This document shows, in pieces, positions 10,983 through 23,700 of a DNA stretch of 64,000 nt; the stretch's first letter is position 1, and every line of letters begins with the position of its first letter. The DNA lies in assembly GCA_947172415.1 (NCBI GenBank), contig OX359201.1, positions 2,356,001-2,420,000 on the forward strand. The letters run 5' to 3'. Made by a program: the position numbers and the translations under genes. Under the pieces are notes generated by a model that was not told the origin of the DNA, ran no database searches, and worked only from the letters and a program-made list of their open reading frames with translations. The stretch is from Chondrosia reniformis. Taxonomy: Eukaryota > Porifera > Demospongiae > Chondrillida > Chondrillidae.

Positions 10983-13522
10983 TATGTCTTCATACATGTA
11001 ATTCTTTGTTTCCAGGTGTTTTTGATGAAAAGGTTAATGAAAGCTGGCACCTCTTAGCTAAAGCTTTCAATTTTTCCCCAGAAGAGAAGAGGGACTGTAC
11101 TCTAAAGGATCCCAATAGTAAACCTACTCAAGCATACGAGTTTACCTGTAAATTATGTGAGAAGTTTCATTGGGACTTGCTTCTTAAACTCCCAATGGTG
11201 TTGAAGGAAGTTGGATTTGAAGAGAAAGCTAATGAAATATCTAAAGATATCTTTGGTATGTTAATATAGGACACTTAAGCATCCTCAATCGTTAAGATTA
11301 AGAATATATATATTAAATCCTAACGAAGTGGACAAGTAGTTTGAGTTAGCCCCACATGTTTTTAAACTCGAAATACTTGTTTTTTTACTTAAAGTGCTTG
11401 CTAAGTTGAAGTTTAAGTTTGAATTAATTCATGATATTAATTCATTTGAAGGCATTGCTATAGTTAAAAGGATATACATTGATTTATAAGCAATTCCAAT
11501 AATCCTTAGGAACACCACTGACAGATCTGCAGTCCCAGTTGTATCCAGAGTGGCAGCCCAGTCTGAACGATTTGGTTATTGTCACTGTGGATGACAGTAC
11601 AATGTATGGCACAGTGAAATGGATAGGGACTCCCTCGGGTTGTCCATGGCCCATGGCTGGACTTGAAATGGTATGTACGTACATATACGTAGTACATAAA
11701 TTTCACAAGAAGTATGTATTTACCACCAGCAATACAGCATGTATGTATGTTACTAGTTTTATGTATAATATTTGTACAGAGTCGTAGGATGTGGTCTGGC
11801 TGGTCCATGCAGTTTTGGTCGTTGGAAACCTTTTGTACCCCACACACTTGTAAAATTCTTTTAATTTCTAGGTCAGCACTAGGAAGATAATTCTGCTGAG
11901 GTCATACCCATGTAAATTTTCCCTAGTCGTTACAGCTTACTCAAGTTCTCCTCATCCACATGTTACAGCAATTTTTCCTTTTGCAAAATTATAACGGTGA
12001 AAAAATACCTTCGCATTATTTCTTATACTGTGATAACTTTTAAATTGCCTCCTACAAATTTTCAACCATTAAATGTATACAGTAAAACCTCTAGTCCGTA
12101 TCGTATCCAACTCCTCTATTCACTAGATAGAAACCTCAGAGCCAACATTGTGTGTCAATGTATATACGTATGTATGGATATTCAAAGAGACAACCCACCA
12201 GATTTACTAGAATGAGACATATATAAACCAATGGCTTTGAGTATCCATCTTATTTTTGTGTTTTGTAGGAGGAGAAATATGATTGTGTTTCAGTGCAGTT
12301 TAGTGATGGTAGATATGAAGGACAAAATTATTTCAGATGCAATGAGTTTTATGGAGCTTACTTTCCTGTGTCCGATATCCAACCAGATCCTAGATTTCCA
12401 GCTGAGACAGATTCAGTGAAGAGCTTAGCTGCCTCTCTTATGAATGTTCACCTTGATGATCCATTTCCAGATTTAAGGTTGCCATTTAGCAGCTTGAGAC
12501 TGTCAGTCTCCTCGGAAAACCAGTCTGCTGAAGATTCACTGGTTCGTGATTCACCATATCGTCGTCAGTCAGCTGGAAACCAAGCTACAGTACAGGGACT
12601 TCAGTCCTCGCCGCTTACCGAGAGATGTCCAATTCCAGAGACCTCGCCATCTTCTTTTAGCACAGTTGGTTATGTGCTAGGGACTTCAGAGCAAGTCAAC
12701 GTTTCCCAAAGAAGTCAGTCCAGTCCCAAAGACTCACATAATCAACAACCACTTGGATCACAAGTGCCCAGACAGGTTAATCCACTTGATAGTGTCTTCA
12801 AACCTACAAGCCCAGCACATAACCAGCCCATAGGTGGATCTCATATCCCACCTAGGAGACAGGTTTCAAGTAGTGGAAGTGGTCATCAGGAGGAATTCCA
12901 AGATATTCAACCACTGCTTGATCTTGGTGAGAAGAAGGTGTACTGCCTACGCTTTGCTGGTGATTTAACAGGCCTGTTGATAGGAAGACAGGGAAACAAT
13001 GTCCAGAGAATCCAAGATGAAAGCAATGCCACTATACACATCCTGAAGAACAAGGCTAGTTCCCTTTCTGAAGACTGCAAAGTTATTGTGATTGGTACAA
13101 AGGATCAGTGCATGAATGCAATCGGGTTGATGGTTGACCTAGTTAACGAGAAGAGGGAACGTCTTCATGCATATACTGAGATCTTGATCTTGACAGATGC
13201 TGAAGCTGCTAGAGTGGTGGGTCAGAATGGTCTTACTATTCGAACCATTCAAAGGGTCTCTGGTGCTAGAGTTGATGTTGATCCTCGCCCAGAAGGTGTG
13301 GTTGGTTTAATCAATATTCGAAGAGAATGCAGGATAAAAGGGTCAACAAAACAAATTGAAGAAGCCAAGAAGCTGATAAGAGATGTCCAACAAGGGAAGG
13401 ATATTACTCCTCTAGTTTTCCTGTACATGCTGTCACGACACCTAGAAGGCTTGGAAGGAGTGAATGTTTTAAGTTCAGTTGATCCTGAGGAGTTAGCAGA
13501 GCTATCAGGTCTACTACCCTGA
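5569..13522 (+). CDS. Tandem gene B: death-death-CAP-Gly-KH-KH paralogue, 663 aa
   Basis: Exons 5569-5599, 5842-6147, 11016-11255, 11510-11670 and 12269-13522 join in phase. Exons 1, 3 and 4 have the same lengths as in gene A (31, 240 and 161 nt), and all intron phases match, so this is a tandem duplicate. The first death domain is about residues 17-112 (KQIGSKWPMLASKLMFSQTD). The second death fold is about 113-192 (EKVNESWHLLAKAFNFS). The CAP-Gly is about 213-283 (MYGTVKWIGTPSG, AGLEMEE, YEGQNYF). A longer Ser/Gln/Pro-rich linker follows. KH1 is about 467-541 (GRQG loop) and KH2 about 547-621 (GQNG loop), so both KH loops are intact, unlike gene A. The short first exon is inferred from its position, ATG, 31 nt length and phase. 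Intron 2 (4.9 kb) carries two retrotransposon copies. Function is inferred as for gene A; divergence in the linker and KH2 suggests different RNA or partner preference. Confidence 0.85.
6650..6719. repeat. (TAA)n microsatellite, left flank of retrotransposon copy 1
   Basis: About 20 consecutive TAA/AAT triplets directly precede the first coding-like base of the retroelement, marking its 5' junction in intron 2 of gene B. Confidence 0.95.
6720..9585 (+). mobile_element. 5'-truncated RLE-type non-LTR retrotransposon, copy 1 (reverse transcriptase, zinc finger, endonuclease)
   Basis: One long frame runs from about 6719 to 9267. Visible reverse transcriptase motifs are motif A DFRNAFNSIRRD, motif B GIQQGDPLGPLLF and motif C FFLDDGTMGG, where FLDD replaces the common F/YADD. 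A C-terminal zinc-finger-like stretch (CEFCGREVDQLGHHGLSC) and a PD-(D/E)XK-like endonuclease block (KRPDG, then VWDATCVD) follow, as in the R2/R4 type of non-LTR elements. There is no plausible start codon, and the reading frame opens directly out of the TAA tract, so the 5' end is truncated. Near 9105-9115 the homology with copy 2 moves to another frame, which continues to about 9400, so this copy is frameshifted and presumably inactive. The 3' end joins another (TAA)n tract. Confidence 0.85.
9586..9655. repeat. (TAA)n microsatellite between the two retrotransposon copies
   Basis: A run of TAA triplets, with one TATA interruption near 9602, separates the 3' end of copy 1 from the 5' truncation point of copy 2. 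Confidence 0.95.
9656..10917 (+). mobile_element. Second, more heavily 5'-truncated RLE-type retrotransposon of a different subfamily
   Basis: The frame is open from the TAA tract to the stop at 10858, about 400 codons. It matches the last half of copy 1 at the protein level (for example AIPKTLYLLRT, APSAFLASA, RPDGVTITPW, WDATCID) but is clearly diverged, so it is a separate insertion and not a duplication of copy 1. The zinc-finger-like CHLCGHDVDQYATHGLSC and the endonuclease block are intact, and the C-terminus is unbroken, ending STMN. The reverse transcriptase core is absent. A short AT-rich 3' end runs into (TAA)n. Confidence 0.85.
10918..10981. repeat. (TAA)n microsatellite, right flank of retrotransposon copy 2
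   Basis: About 20 TAA triplets directly follow the 3' untranslated end of copy 2. They stop 34 bp before the exon 3 splice acceptor of gene B. Confidence 0.95.
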
Positions 13523-14703
13523 AGGCTTACTATAGTACATATACTATATACTGTTTACAGCATATACATATTTCATTTGGAATCTATTTTTGTAAGTGTG
13601 CATATTTAGATTATATAATTTTATGAAAATGTAAGTAATAGTTGATGCAATATTTGTATGCAAAATTAATTATTATACATGTGTAGTGATTTACAAGACA
13701 ATGAAAAATATTATAGCTATATATTCAAACAATCGTACACATGCAGTGATCCTATAAAACCTGCATATGCCGACCCTGAAAAATATTTATCTATATATAT
13801 TATACATATACATGTACATGGTTATGCATGATTCACATTGAATGGTATACCTTAACTTGGAAATATGATCACCTGCAGCTGTGTATTCTGCAGTGTCACA
13901 GTACATTCTATCCCCCAATATTTCATCCAACTGGATAAAATAAACTATTCATTTTCAAACATGGTTCAAGGCCTTCGCAGTATGGAAGAAAAAGGCTTCA
14001 GGACAAGGATGAGCTATATATCTTAACCCTCCTGGTGTATCATGGGATATTCTGTGCTAGTTTATTCTATCCCCAGGGATAATATAAACTAATCCGGAGA
14101 TGTCTTCTGTTCTCCTAATTCACGTCTACCGAAGAGGATATTAACTTATCCTTTATTGTTTAATTCACTGCACCGTTGCCAACAGAGATATACGACTACT
14201 ACGATACTAGTGGTTATTATAAGGCTAAATGTTGCGCACGATGTACCTACGAGTAACGCCCCCTTTTGATAGCTCTATAGTAGGCGGGTCAACGCCCCTT
14301 TATGCTTGCCTTTGCTTCTCCAAAATATAATATGGTAAGATTCATAGATTTTGTAGCGACTAGGTTACCAGGGATATCCACTTTGTATAGAATATTATTG
14401 TATCTCTTACTGGGTTTGTTACAGTTTTAGATAATATGCAGTCTTTTAGGAATTTGAATACAGTTTGACTGTTCATGGCGATTTCATGTAATTTAAAAAT
14501 ATCCTTTATTGCACAGTATTTATTACACTTAGATATCAGGCATGTAGCCATATCAGTTTTATATTGTGAAGTAGCTAGCTAGGTGCTATGATCATTACTA
14601 GCTTAACTTTAGGACTTCCCATGTAAATATAACTGACAGGAGAGTGTTCTATATCAGCTGCTTAACTGACAGCATACATGTATGATAGAGTTTTTCTTGT
14701 TAG
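13523..14703. other. Intergenic region upstream of the laminin gene
   Basis: No coding signal was recognised. One AATAAA-type signal lies in the stretch ggataaaataaac near 13935, about 415 bp after the gene B stop, and could serve its mRNA. The last few hundred bases presumably hold the laminin promoter. Confidence 0.5.
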
Positions 14704-17700
14704 ATGAAGAAAACTACACAGAGGCTATTCTATGGTCTATTTGTCCTCCTATCCTTGTGGACTGTTGAAACAATTGAAGGTACATGCCACGATGGCTCAG
14801 TCGGTTGCATAACACCTTTAGGAAATATAGCGCTGCATCGAACAATTAACGCTAGTTCCACTTGCGGAGATCCACCTATGGAGTTTTGCGTTTTTCAAGA
14901 CCTGGAAGAGTGTTCCGTGTGCAACAGTTCTGATCCGCTATACGTCATACAGTCAATCAATGATGACGATACCACAACGTGGTGGCAGTCCGAAAATGGA
15001 GCAGATGATGTTGTAGTTCAGCTAGATCTCGCCTCTTCCATGCTCTTCTCCTCCACCTACATATTATGGAGGTCACCTCGCCCTGAATCGATGGTGTTAG
15101 AAAAGTCAGTAGATAATGGCGCCAACTGGATTCCTTTTAGATATTTTTCTTCAACTTGTCAAGCAACATTTGGTCTCTCTCAATTTAATGTTCTAACGCC
15201 ACCAAACTCTACGGAACCAGTTTGTCTAGGGAGTGAAAGCCTTATCATGCCATCAGATTTTGGAGAGGTGAGGGTTGACCCACTACAGGACAGCTAGAGA
15301 TACGTGTACATATACAGTCATACTTTGCCAATTATTATATTAGAAAGAGTTTTTATCTCAACAATACATACTGACCTGAAGGTGTTCTATAGGAATATAC
15401 TGTATATAATAGTTGTATGGGGCTGCTTATGTATAAAGTATTCACTCGAGCACCCCTGTATTAGTCAGTGTACTAGTTTTGGGAGTGGGGGAGAGCAGCA
15501 TTGGTGCTAAAGTACCTTCCCTGATTTTGATTAGCGATATTCTTCCTAGGAGATTATACTTCAAATATATCCTTCCTGTTACATTTCTGTATAACTATGA
15601 TTTCTAAGTCCATCCCTGTTTTGTCCCTGCTGTCTGTAGATAACATTCAGTATCAATGACCAAATAGCACCTGGGTCAGTGAGTGCAACAGAGGTGTTGG
15701 AATATCAAAGGATGACAAATGTACGACTGAGGCTAGTGAGGAGACATAGTGTTGGAATGGATATGAGATATGAATACTACGCAATAAGGGAATGGTCTGT
15801 CCAGGGGACTTGCATGTGCAATGGACACGGAACCTGTACTCCCAGAGAGGAAGAACAGCTCACTGAAGGAAAGGTACAGTTAGTGGTTTCTATGGTTACG
15901 CTACCCTAGACACCCAAGAAAAATCTAAGATGCCATTTTCCTACATGCTATGCCTATTCTGTAAAAGAGCCTATAGGGGAACTAAACCTGAAGAGAGCTT
16001 TGGATGAGGATACAGGAGTCATTTCTTCCTTCTTTTCCCTTCTTTCATCTTCTTCTCCACTGGGTCAGACAGCCGTTTCTGGGAATTCCACCCTTCATCA
16101 GTGATCCTGGGAGTCTTTGTATTTTCTTTATTTTGATCTTCTGTGAATCCTTGGCCCTTGGCTCAACCACACTAAACCCTATACAATAAATGTCATATTT
16201 TCTGTATTAGAACAAACACATGTTGATAGAGTTGTTTTGTCTGTACTACTCATTATCTTAGATATATTCTGGTTGTGACTGTAATCACAACACTGCTGGT
16301 GACCACTGTGAAATGTGCCTGCCATTGTTCAACGATGCTCCTTGGATGCCTGGCAATGATACGGATGCTAACAGCTGCCAAAGTAATGGAAACTAAATCT
16401 TAAATGTGTTTTGAGTATCATTTACAAGTTTTTAAGATTTATAGGTCCAAGTTTACATGCTTAATTACATTACATGTAGCTAATGGCTAAGGTGAATATG
16501 TATATAGTATATACGTAGGTGCTCTTATAGTTTTCTCCACACCTAAGGAGCTTGCATAGGTAAATTAATAGTAATAGAATGCTCTTTTTAGTGACTGTCA
16601 ATCCTTGTAAACTGAGCAGGAATGAATTTCCTTACATGACACTCTCCTACACAGATTTTAGGGTAATAGTTCTTAAACACATTTGAAGCACTATTGTCAA
16701 CATAGCATACATACATACATAGGTACATATACATATGTATAATGGAACATACATAGACTAATCCTTGTACTCGTAACCTTTTCATGTAGGATGTATGTGT
16801 TTTGGACATGCTGCTAGTTGTGTATATAATGATACTGTTGGAGGAGTGTGCAACTGTATGGACAACACTGATGGTATAGACTGTGGCACCTGTCTACCTG
16901 GCTTCTTTGTGGATGGAACTGTGCTACCAACTGATAGAGAAGTTTGCAAGCGTATGTTGCATTTGAATATAGTGATTTCTACATTATCAACAAGTTCTTA
17001 TTAGCATATTAGTGTGTATATAATTATGTAGGAGGTTAACTTTCTACTGTAAGCCTTTTATTATCTTTGGGATGGTACATCCTTCGACCTTTGAGCGTTT
17101 AGAAATGCACTTTGGTTTCGTTTTTGGTCAGCCTTTTATTTCTCTAAAGTAATTAAACATCTGATAAAAGAACACTAAAAATATATGTAATGTATGTTTG
17201 CCATTTTCACTCTTTCAAAATTGATAACAGCAGGCTATATGAAATAGTAGGCGTACCTCAAAATGTAGATATATTGAAATTAATCAACTTTTAATTCTGT
17301 GAATATCATGAATTTCCAGTTTTATCTGTACGTATATGTATTATACGTTTGTCTGATAGCTTGTGACTGCAATCCTGATGGTACTATTGGAGGTACAAAT
17401 GTTTGCGAAGTGGCTAATGGAGATTGTCCATGTAAAGCTAATGTGGACTTGATCGCTGATAGACAATGTACCACCTGTGTTGATGGCTTTTTCAATCTTA
17501 CCTTTGCCAATGTAGATGGATGTGAAGGTATTTCCTATATGTATAGTTGCTATATATGTAATTCATACAAAATGGTTAAAGATCACATGTTTGACAATTT
17601 TGCACAGTATCCAGAAACTAGAGCATACGTACATCTAGTGTACATTAAGCCTTGCTGAAGAAGCCTTTAGATGACCTGCTAGGCCTTTAGAGTTAAGACA

Positions 17701-20700
17701 AATGTAGTTATTGAATGCAGTGGCTTTTATTGTCATGTTTGCCATCACCGGAAGCTTGTGCAATTGACTGTGTCTAGGACTGAACCATGGACCCCATTAT
17801 ATATGTATGTATAATAAATAATTCCATCAATTTACTACTCAGTAGTAATGTTCTAACTTTTAAATTCTTATTATTCTATTACTTCATAAATTATCACTGG
17901 AACATATGTGCATTTATACAGTAAATACTACTGCTAAAGGTATTGTATCTACGTATATGTACGTATTTCCTGTGTTGCAACCCTCAGCATGTAGCTGTGA
18001 TGAGAGAGGAACTGATGTTGCTGGTTGTGATAAGACTACTGGAGATTGTGTCTGTAAATCCAATGTAGACTCTTCAACAGGCAACTGTTCCCAATGCAAA
18101 GTGAGTATGTTCATATGTATATACCACACAGCACATGAATAATACGTACATATCTTGTAGCACGAATGACGGTACAGCCAGATCTCATATAATATTTTCC
18201 TCATAGCTAGTCCTTTTGTATTTTTGTATCCATTATTTTGTTGACTTCTTTTGGAATTCACTGGGCTCCCTGTAAGTAGTCACATTGAGTGATTTCATTA
18301 TAATAAGGGTACAAGAATGATGCAAGGATTCAAAAAATGATAAAGAAAAAGATAAAGATTCCCAGAGTCACTGATGAAGGGGGAAATTCCCAGAAACATC
18401 TGTCTGGCCCAGTGGAGGAAAAGAAGGAGAGGAGACTCCTGTATCCTGTATTTAGTTCCCTATAGGCTTTTTAATTTATTACAGAGTAGGTATAGCATGT
18501 AGGAAATGGTGTATGGGATTATTCATGTTACCTGAATAATTTCCTTTGTATATATTGTAGGATGGATACTTTGGATTGTCAGCCGGTAATCCTCTGGGTT
18601 GTACAGACTGTGGTTGCCATGGTGCTGGTTCAACCAGTGCCATTTGTAGCAAGGATACAGGAGTGTGTCCATGCATTGACAATGTCAGTGGAATCACTTG
18701 TGACAGACCTCAAGTTGGGTACCATGTTAGACCTCTGGACTTCCTAAAGTTGGAAGCTGAAAACAGTGACATAAGTTCTGTAAGTTGTTAAATTATGGTT
18801 TGTATTTTGATATTCTAGTTTATTGGAATGGTGATGAACTCCTAATTTACACTATTAAAATTTTGAGCTAAATAATTTTTGGCACAACTTGGCTTGTTTG
18901 TATTAGGGAATGTACTTAAAATGTACATTCCCTTAGCAGTAAGTCTACAAAACAGTATATAGTCTATTCTGTGTATATGTTCCTAATATGTACGTATGTA
19001 CGTGTATGTATGTCCACCATATGTACGTACACTTCTACAAAATGATGATGTTTAGATTACCCATCTCTATGTGTGTTGCTGTAGGGATCTCCACCTGTGT
19101 ATCCTCTGCCTGGTGCCTCACCCCTACACACTGGGAGGGGATTTGCGGTGGTAACCGCTGGGCAGGGTAGTCTACAGATATCCACACAAGTAGAGCAAAC
19201 AGCAGACTATGAACTGGTCATAAGATACAATGTGAGCTTTGTTTAATAAGTTGGTAATTTTGCCTAATAATAAGTAAAGAATACAAGTCATCACTACAGT
19301 TGTAAATCCTTATATTCTTTGGTATGTGCACATACGTAGGCCCTTAATAGCATGCAATATCTAATCTTGGACTACATTTTGGTAAGGGCTGTACACCTTT
19401 GTATGATCTTTATCATCTCTCATAGTCACTTGGTACAGCTAACTTGTCACTGACCATATCAAGTTCTCTGCCGTTATCCACAACCTGTGGTCTGCAAGCA
19501 CCACTCAATCAAACATCTCTGATGGACACTCCACTGACACCCTCGCTTGACACTCTGAGTGCATCCTATCAGCAACTGGTGTCTTCTTTATGTCTTGAGG
19601 ATGGATCTACCTACAGTATTACTCTGTCATTCAGTAGCACAGAGGATGTACTAGTTGATTCAGTAAGAGAATCCTTCATGCAACACACCAAAGTCATGCT
19701 AAATAATTATTACTTGTTCCTGGGTCCTGATTATCAGTTTATTCTGATAAAGACAGTCACCACTAATGGACAATTAATTACTTCTTTTGTAGTTAGTGTA
19801 AGAGGGAAACATGAATGGAGCATTACTGTGGCAATTGTAGCTCAGTGGCAGAGCACCGATGGTCATAACCAGCTGTCCTGACTCCTGGGTTCAATTTCCA
19901 ACAATTGCTTATTTCATGTTTTTCCCTCTTTATGATATTTGAGACTGAATATAGTTACTTGTGGTTTGATTATCACTGTGGTTTCTCATGCTCTATAGTT
20001 GGTAGTCATTCCTGTTATTAACAGTGAGACCAGCAGTGTATATGCTTCACTGACCCAAGCAGATCAGGAAGTGGCAGACCTATGCATTCCAAGGGAGTTG
20101 AGGCCTATTTCTCCTCCTTGTGATTCTTATACATTTGATTTCTCTGTGGAGTTTTACCAACAAGTGTTTGGTTAGTATGTATATGGAACACCCTTAAAGG
20201 CATATGCAGACAATCACACATGTTTTGTATATTCTATACATTCAATGTACCTCTTTAATTGGCCAAAGGAGCACTGAAAGTAGAATATACCTTTCTATAA
20301 CCTTTTTTCTACATACGTATATGGAAAGGTATATTCTACTTTCAGTGCTCCTACGTACATACGTATGTACGTTCTTTCAATTCTATACACATTTATGTAT
20401 ATCTGTATATTATCTGTTTGTTAGCTTGTGACTGTGATTCAGTTGGAGCTTTTGCAACAGATCCTCTCTGTGATCTGTACAGTGGCAGCTGTAGCTGTAA
20501 GGAAGGGGTGACTGGGACAAGGTGTGACATTTGTGAAAATGGCAGAACTACCTTAACCAACACTGGCTGTGCAGGTAGGTATCTCTATGCCAACCAATTG
20601 AGACCATGCACATCTTTATATGTATACTGTTGTCAATTTGAGATGAAGCATTTGAGACCATCTGAAATATTTGTGCTAACTTAAAGAGATGAGAACAAGC

Positions 20701-23700
20701 CTTTTTGACTAGGAATTTCCATACTCAAGAATTATAACACATAGCTAGTCAAATGAAACCAAATTCATTAATTTGCAAACATTTTGATAATAATACAATT
20801 ACCATCTTCAGTGCAATATGGCCCAAACAGAGTGGTTTATGTGAAATGATGACATAATAGGGACAGGAAGAAATAAGAGATGTACCTAAATGTGTTGATG
20901 TTTAATAGTCTGTTTGGTCGCTATTGGTTACCTTATAAAGCAATGATACTCTACCTTGCCAATCTGGCTGCACTATGACAGCCACATTGTTTGCATAAAC
21001 ATGAGTTAGTAGTCACTAGTGCAGTGCTACTGACCACATGTGGGGCAGGTCCTCTTGTGCAGTGGGGGCGGGTCCTCTTGTGCAGTAGGGGCGGGTCCTC
21101 TTGTGCAGTGGGGGCGGGTCCTGCTGTGCAGTTGGGGGCAGATACATAGAACATATGACATTTGTGTATCCTGCTACATCCATATGTATATATAACCCCA
21201 TTGCCATGGCAACAAACTGATAATGTCCCCTGGGCATTATCTACTATATACAATGTCAATCACTGCTTAATAGGATATACCGCATGAACAAGTCAATAGA
21301 GAAAGTCTTACACATCCGTTTTCTTACATCTTTCGACTCTTTGAGCATCTAAAACACAGTTTGGCTTTTGGTCGAATGTTTTGACCCTGAGGGTCTTCAT
21401 CAGTCGACAAGTTTGACGGAAATCCTTATTCCGTTTTCGTTTTCTTAGTTGTCAGAAATGAAGCAAATTTGTGGCTGAAATTTCTTTGCTATTTTAGCCA
21501 TTTTGATCCCGGGCTGCTCAAATGCTGTCACAATGGGGTATGACTATTACGTGTACGTATATACAACAGCTAGTTGCATTTATATATCTCTCTAGACTGT
21601 GACTGTGATATTGCGGGATCAGTGTCTCTAGTTTGCAATCAAACTAATGGACTATGTGATTGTAGAGATGGTGTATCAGGACTGATGTGCGATGCATGTT
21701 TAGATGAATACTTCAACTTGACTAGTGATGGATGTCAACCCTGTGAATGCAGTGAACTTGCTACATCTCAGACCTGCAACAAAACCACAGGAATGTGCAC
21801 CTGTTTGGCTACTGTCGCAGGAGACAAATGTGATGAGTGTCAGGACGAATACTACAATCTCACTCAGTCTGGCTGCACCTCCTGCTTGTGTGATCCCTCC
21901 GGTAGTGCATCACTGATCTGTGACAAGCTGATAGGCCAATGTACCTGTGTGGCGAATACTGTAGAAAGAGATTGCTCAGCTTGTTCTTTGGGATACTTCC
22001 GTACAAACAGTCAGTTCACGGGAGTTTGTGAAGAGTGTAAATGTCTAGAACAGACGCAGGAGTGCTCACAGGATATGCAAAACTATACAATTGGAACAGT
22101 ATCAGATGATTTCACTGTACTTTGTAGCATGAATGAAGACTGTGTTGCAGGATGGAGGATTCTCAATCCAAGTCAAGGCACTGAAGAATTTTTTTTCCCC
22201 GGGTATGAATGTACACACATATACAGGTGTACTACAGTACTTTTTGGGTCGGTTGTCCAGACCGGACATTGCAATCAGTAATTGGTTAGCACTTGTGAAT
22301 ATCATTTGAACAAACTTTCCCACTAGAATGATGTCACCATGCAGAGATAACCTTTTTACTGATTACCGATTGCAACATTTGGTCTGGACAAGCGACCCAA
22401 AAAGTACTGTGAAAGATGTGTCCTTTTCCTTTCAATTTATTATTAAATTTATTTATTTGCTCTACTTCCTTAGAGAAATAACAGGCCTTCTGTACTTTAT
22501 CTTCAATGATGACTCTTTCTTTTATGCACCTTCAAAATATCTTGGAGATCAGTCACTTTCTTATGGACTACACTTTACAGTCCGGGTTCTCATTTCAAGT
22601 GACTCTCTTTCTGTTCCAGCCAGTGTATTTCCCTTGCTTCTTAGAGGTGGCCGAATGGATGCTGTTTATATTACAAATATGACATTGACAAATGTGACAG
22701 AGCCTGACAGTATCTCTAGAGTGCTGACATTAAGAGTAAGAGCCGGACTGACATTGGGGTACACTCTACACACATATGTGTAATAGTTTTTTATCCTGTG
22801 GAGTATAAACAATGTGCATTTAGATCTGCACATTCAATGGAACATCGCTTTATAGACCATCACAAGACTGGCCTAAAGTAATCAAAATTCTAAGATAGTC
22901 TGATTTGTAGAGAATTGTCAATACAATGTACATGCGTCTGAGGAAGTTGTAGTGATGTGCTTCTCTTATTTACAAGCAGTGTTAACTATGTGTGAAAGCA
23001 TGGGATTGGCTCATCTTTTAGCTAAAAATGAGTAAATTAATTAATCGGGATTCAAATATACTCTTTGAAGGCAATGATTGTTTTATGTTTATACTTAATT
23101 GGGATACAAATGCCATGATCACCTTTTTGTAGTGCATGGTTGTTGTGTGAAGCATCCTATAGTGAAACTGGTTCTAATATTCTACTTTGTTTTATAAATG
23201 TGTAATATATATATATATATATATGCACATATGTACATGATATACGTATTTCACTACATGTTTCATATTAACCTTTAACTTTACTGATGAGTACGTATAT
23301 GCATATATACATGTACAGATCTGTATTAATTATGACTTAACTTTATTGTTAGGCACAACTTACAGAGGAATTGTGGCATATCGGCACATTAAACGGACCA
23401 ACTGTATCAAAGTTGGAGTTTTTTTCTGTTTTGTTGAATGTTAGAGAAGTCAGAGTTACAACAATGTTTGTACAATCAGAGGTTAGCAACATCTAAGTTG
23501 TTCATGGTTAAAGGTGTGATGTACAAAAGTTACTGCATAGTTGTTATAAATTATAGGGCCCCTTTAAGTGTTGCATATCGAAATTAGTTTCTATTTCATT
23601 GAGTGCTCGTCACATTAATAGAATAACACTTTTGTAGCTTACACATACGGGATACTTGCAATTGTTGGAGTTACAGACTTTGGAGCCAGCTGCACCAAAT

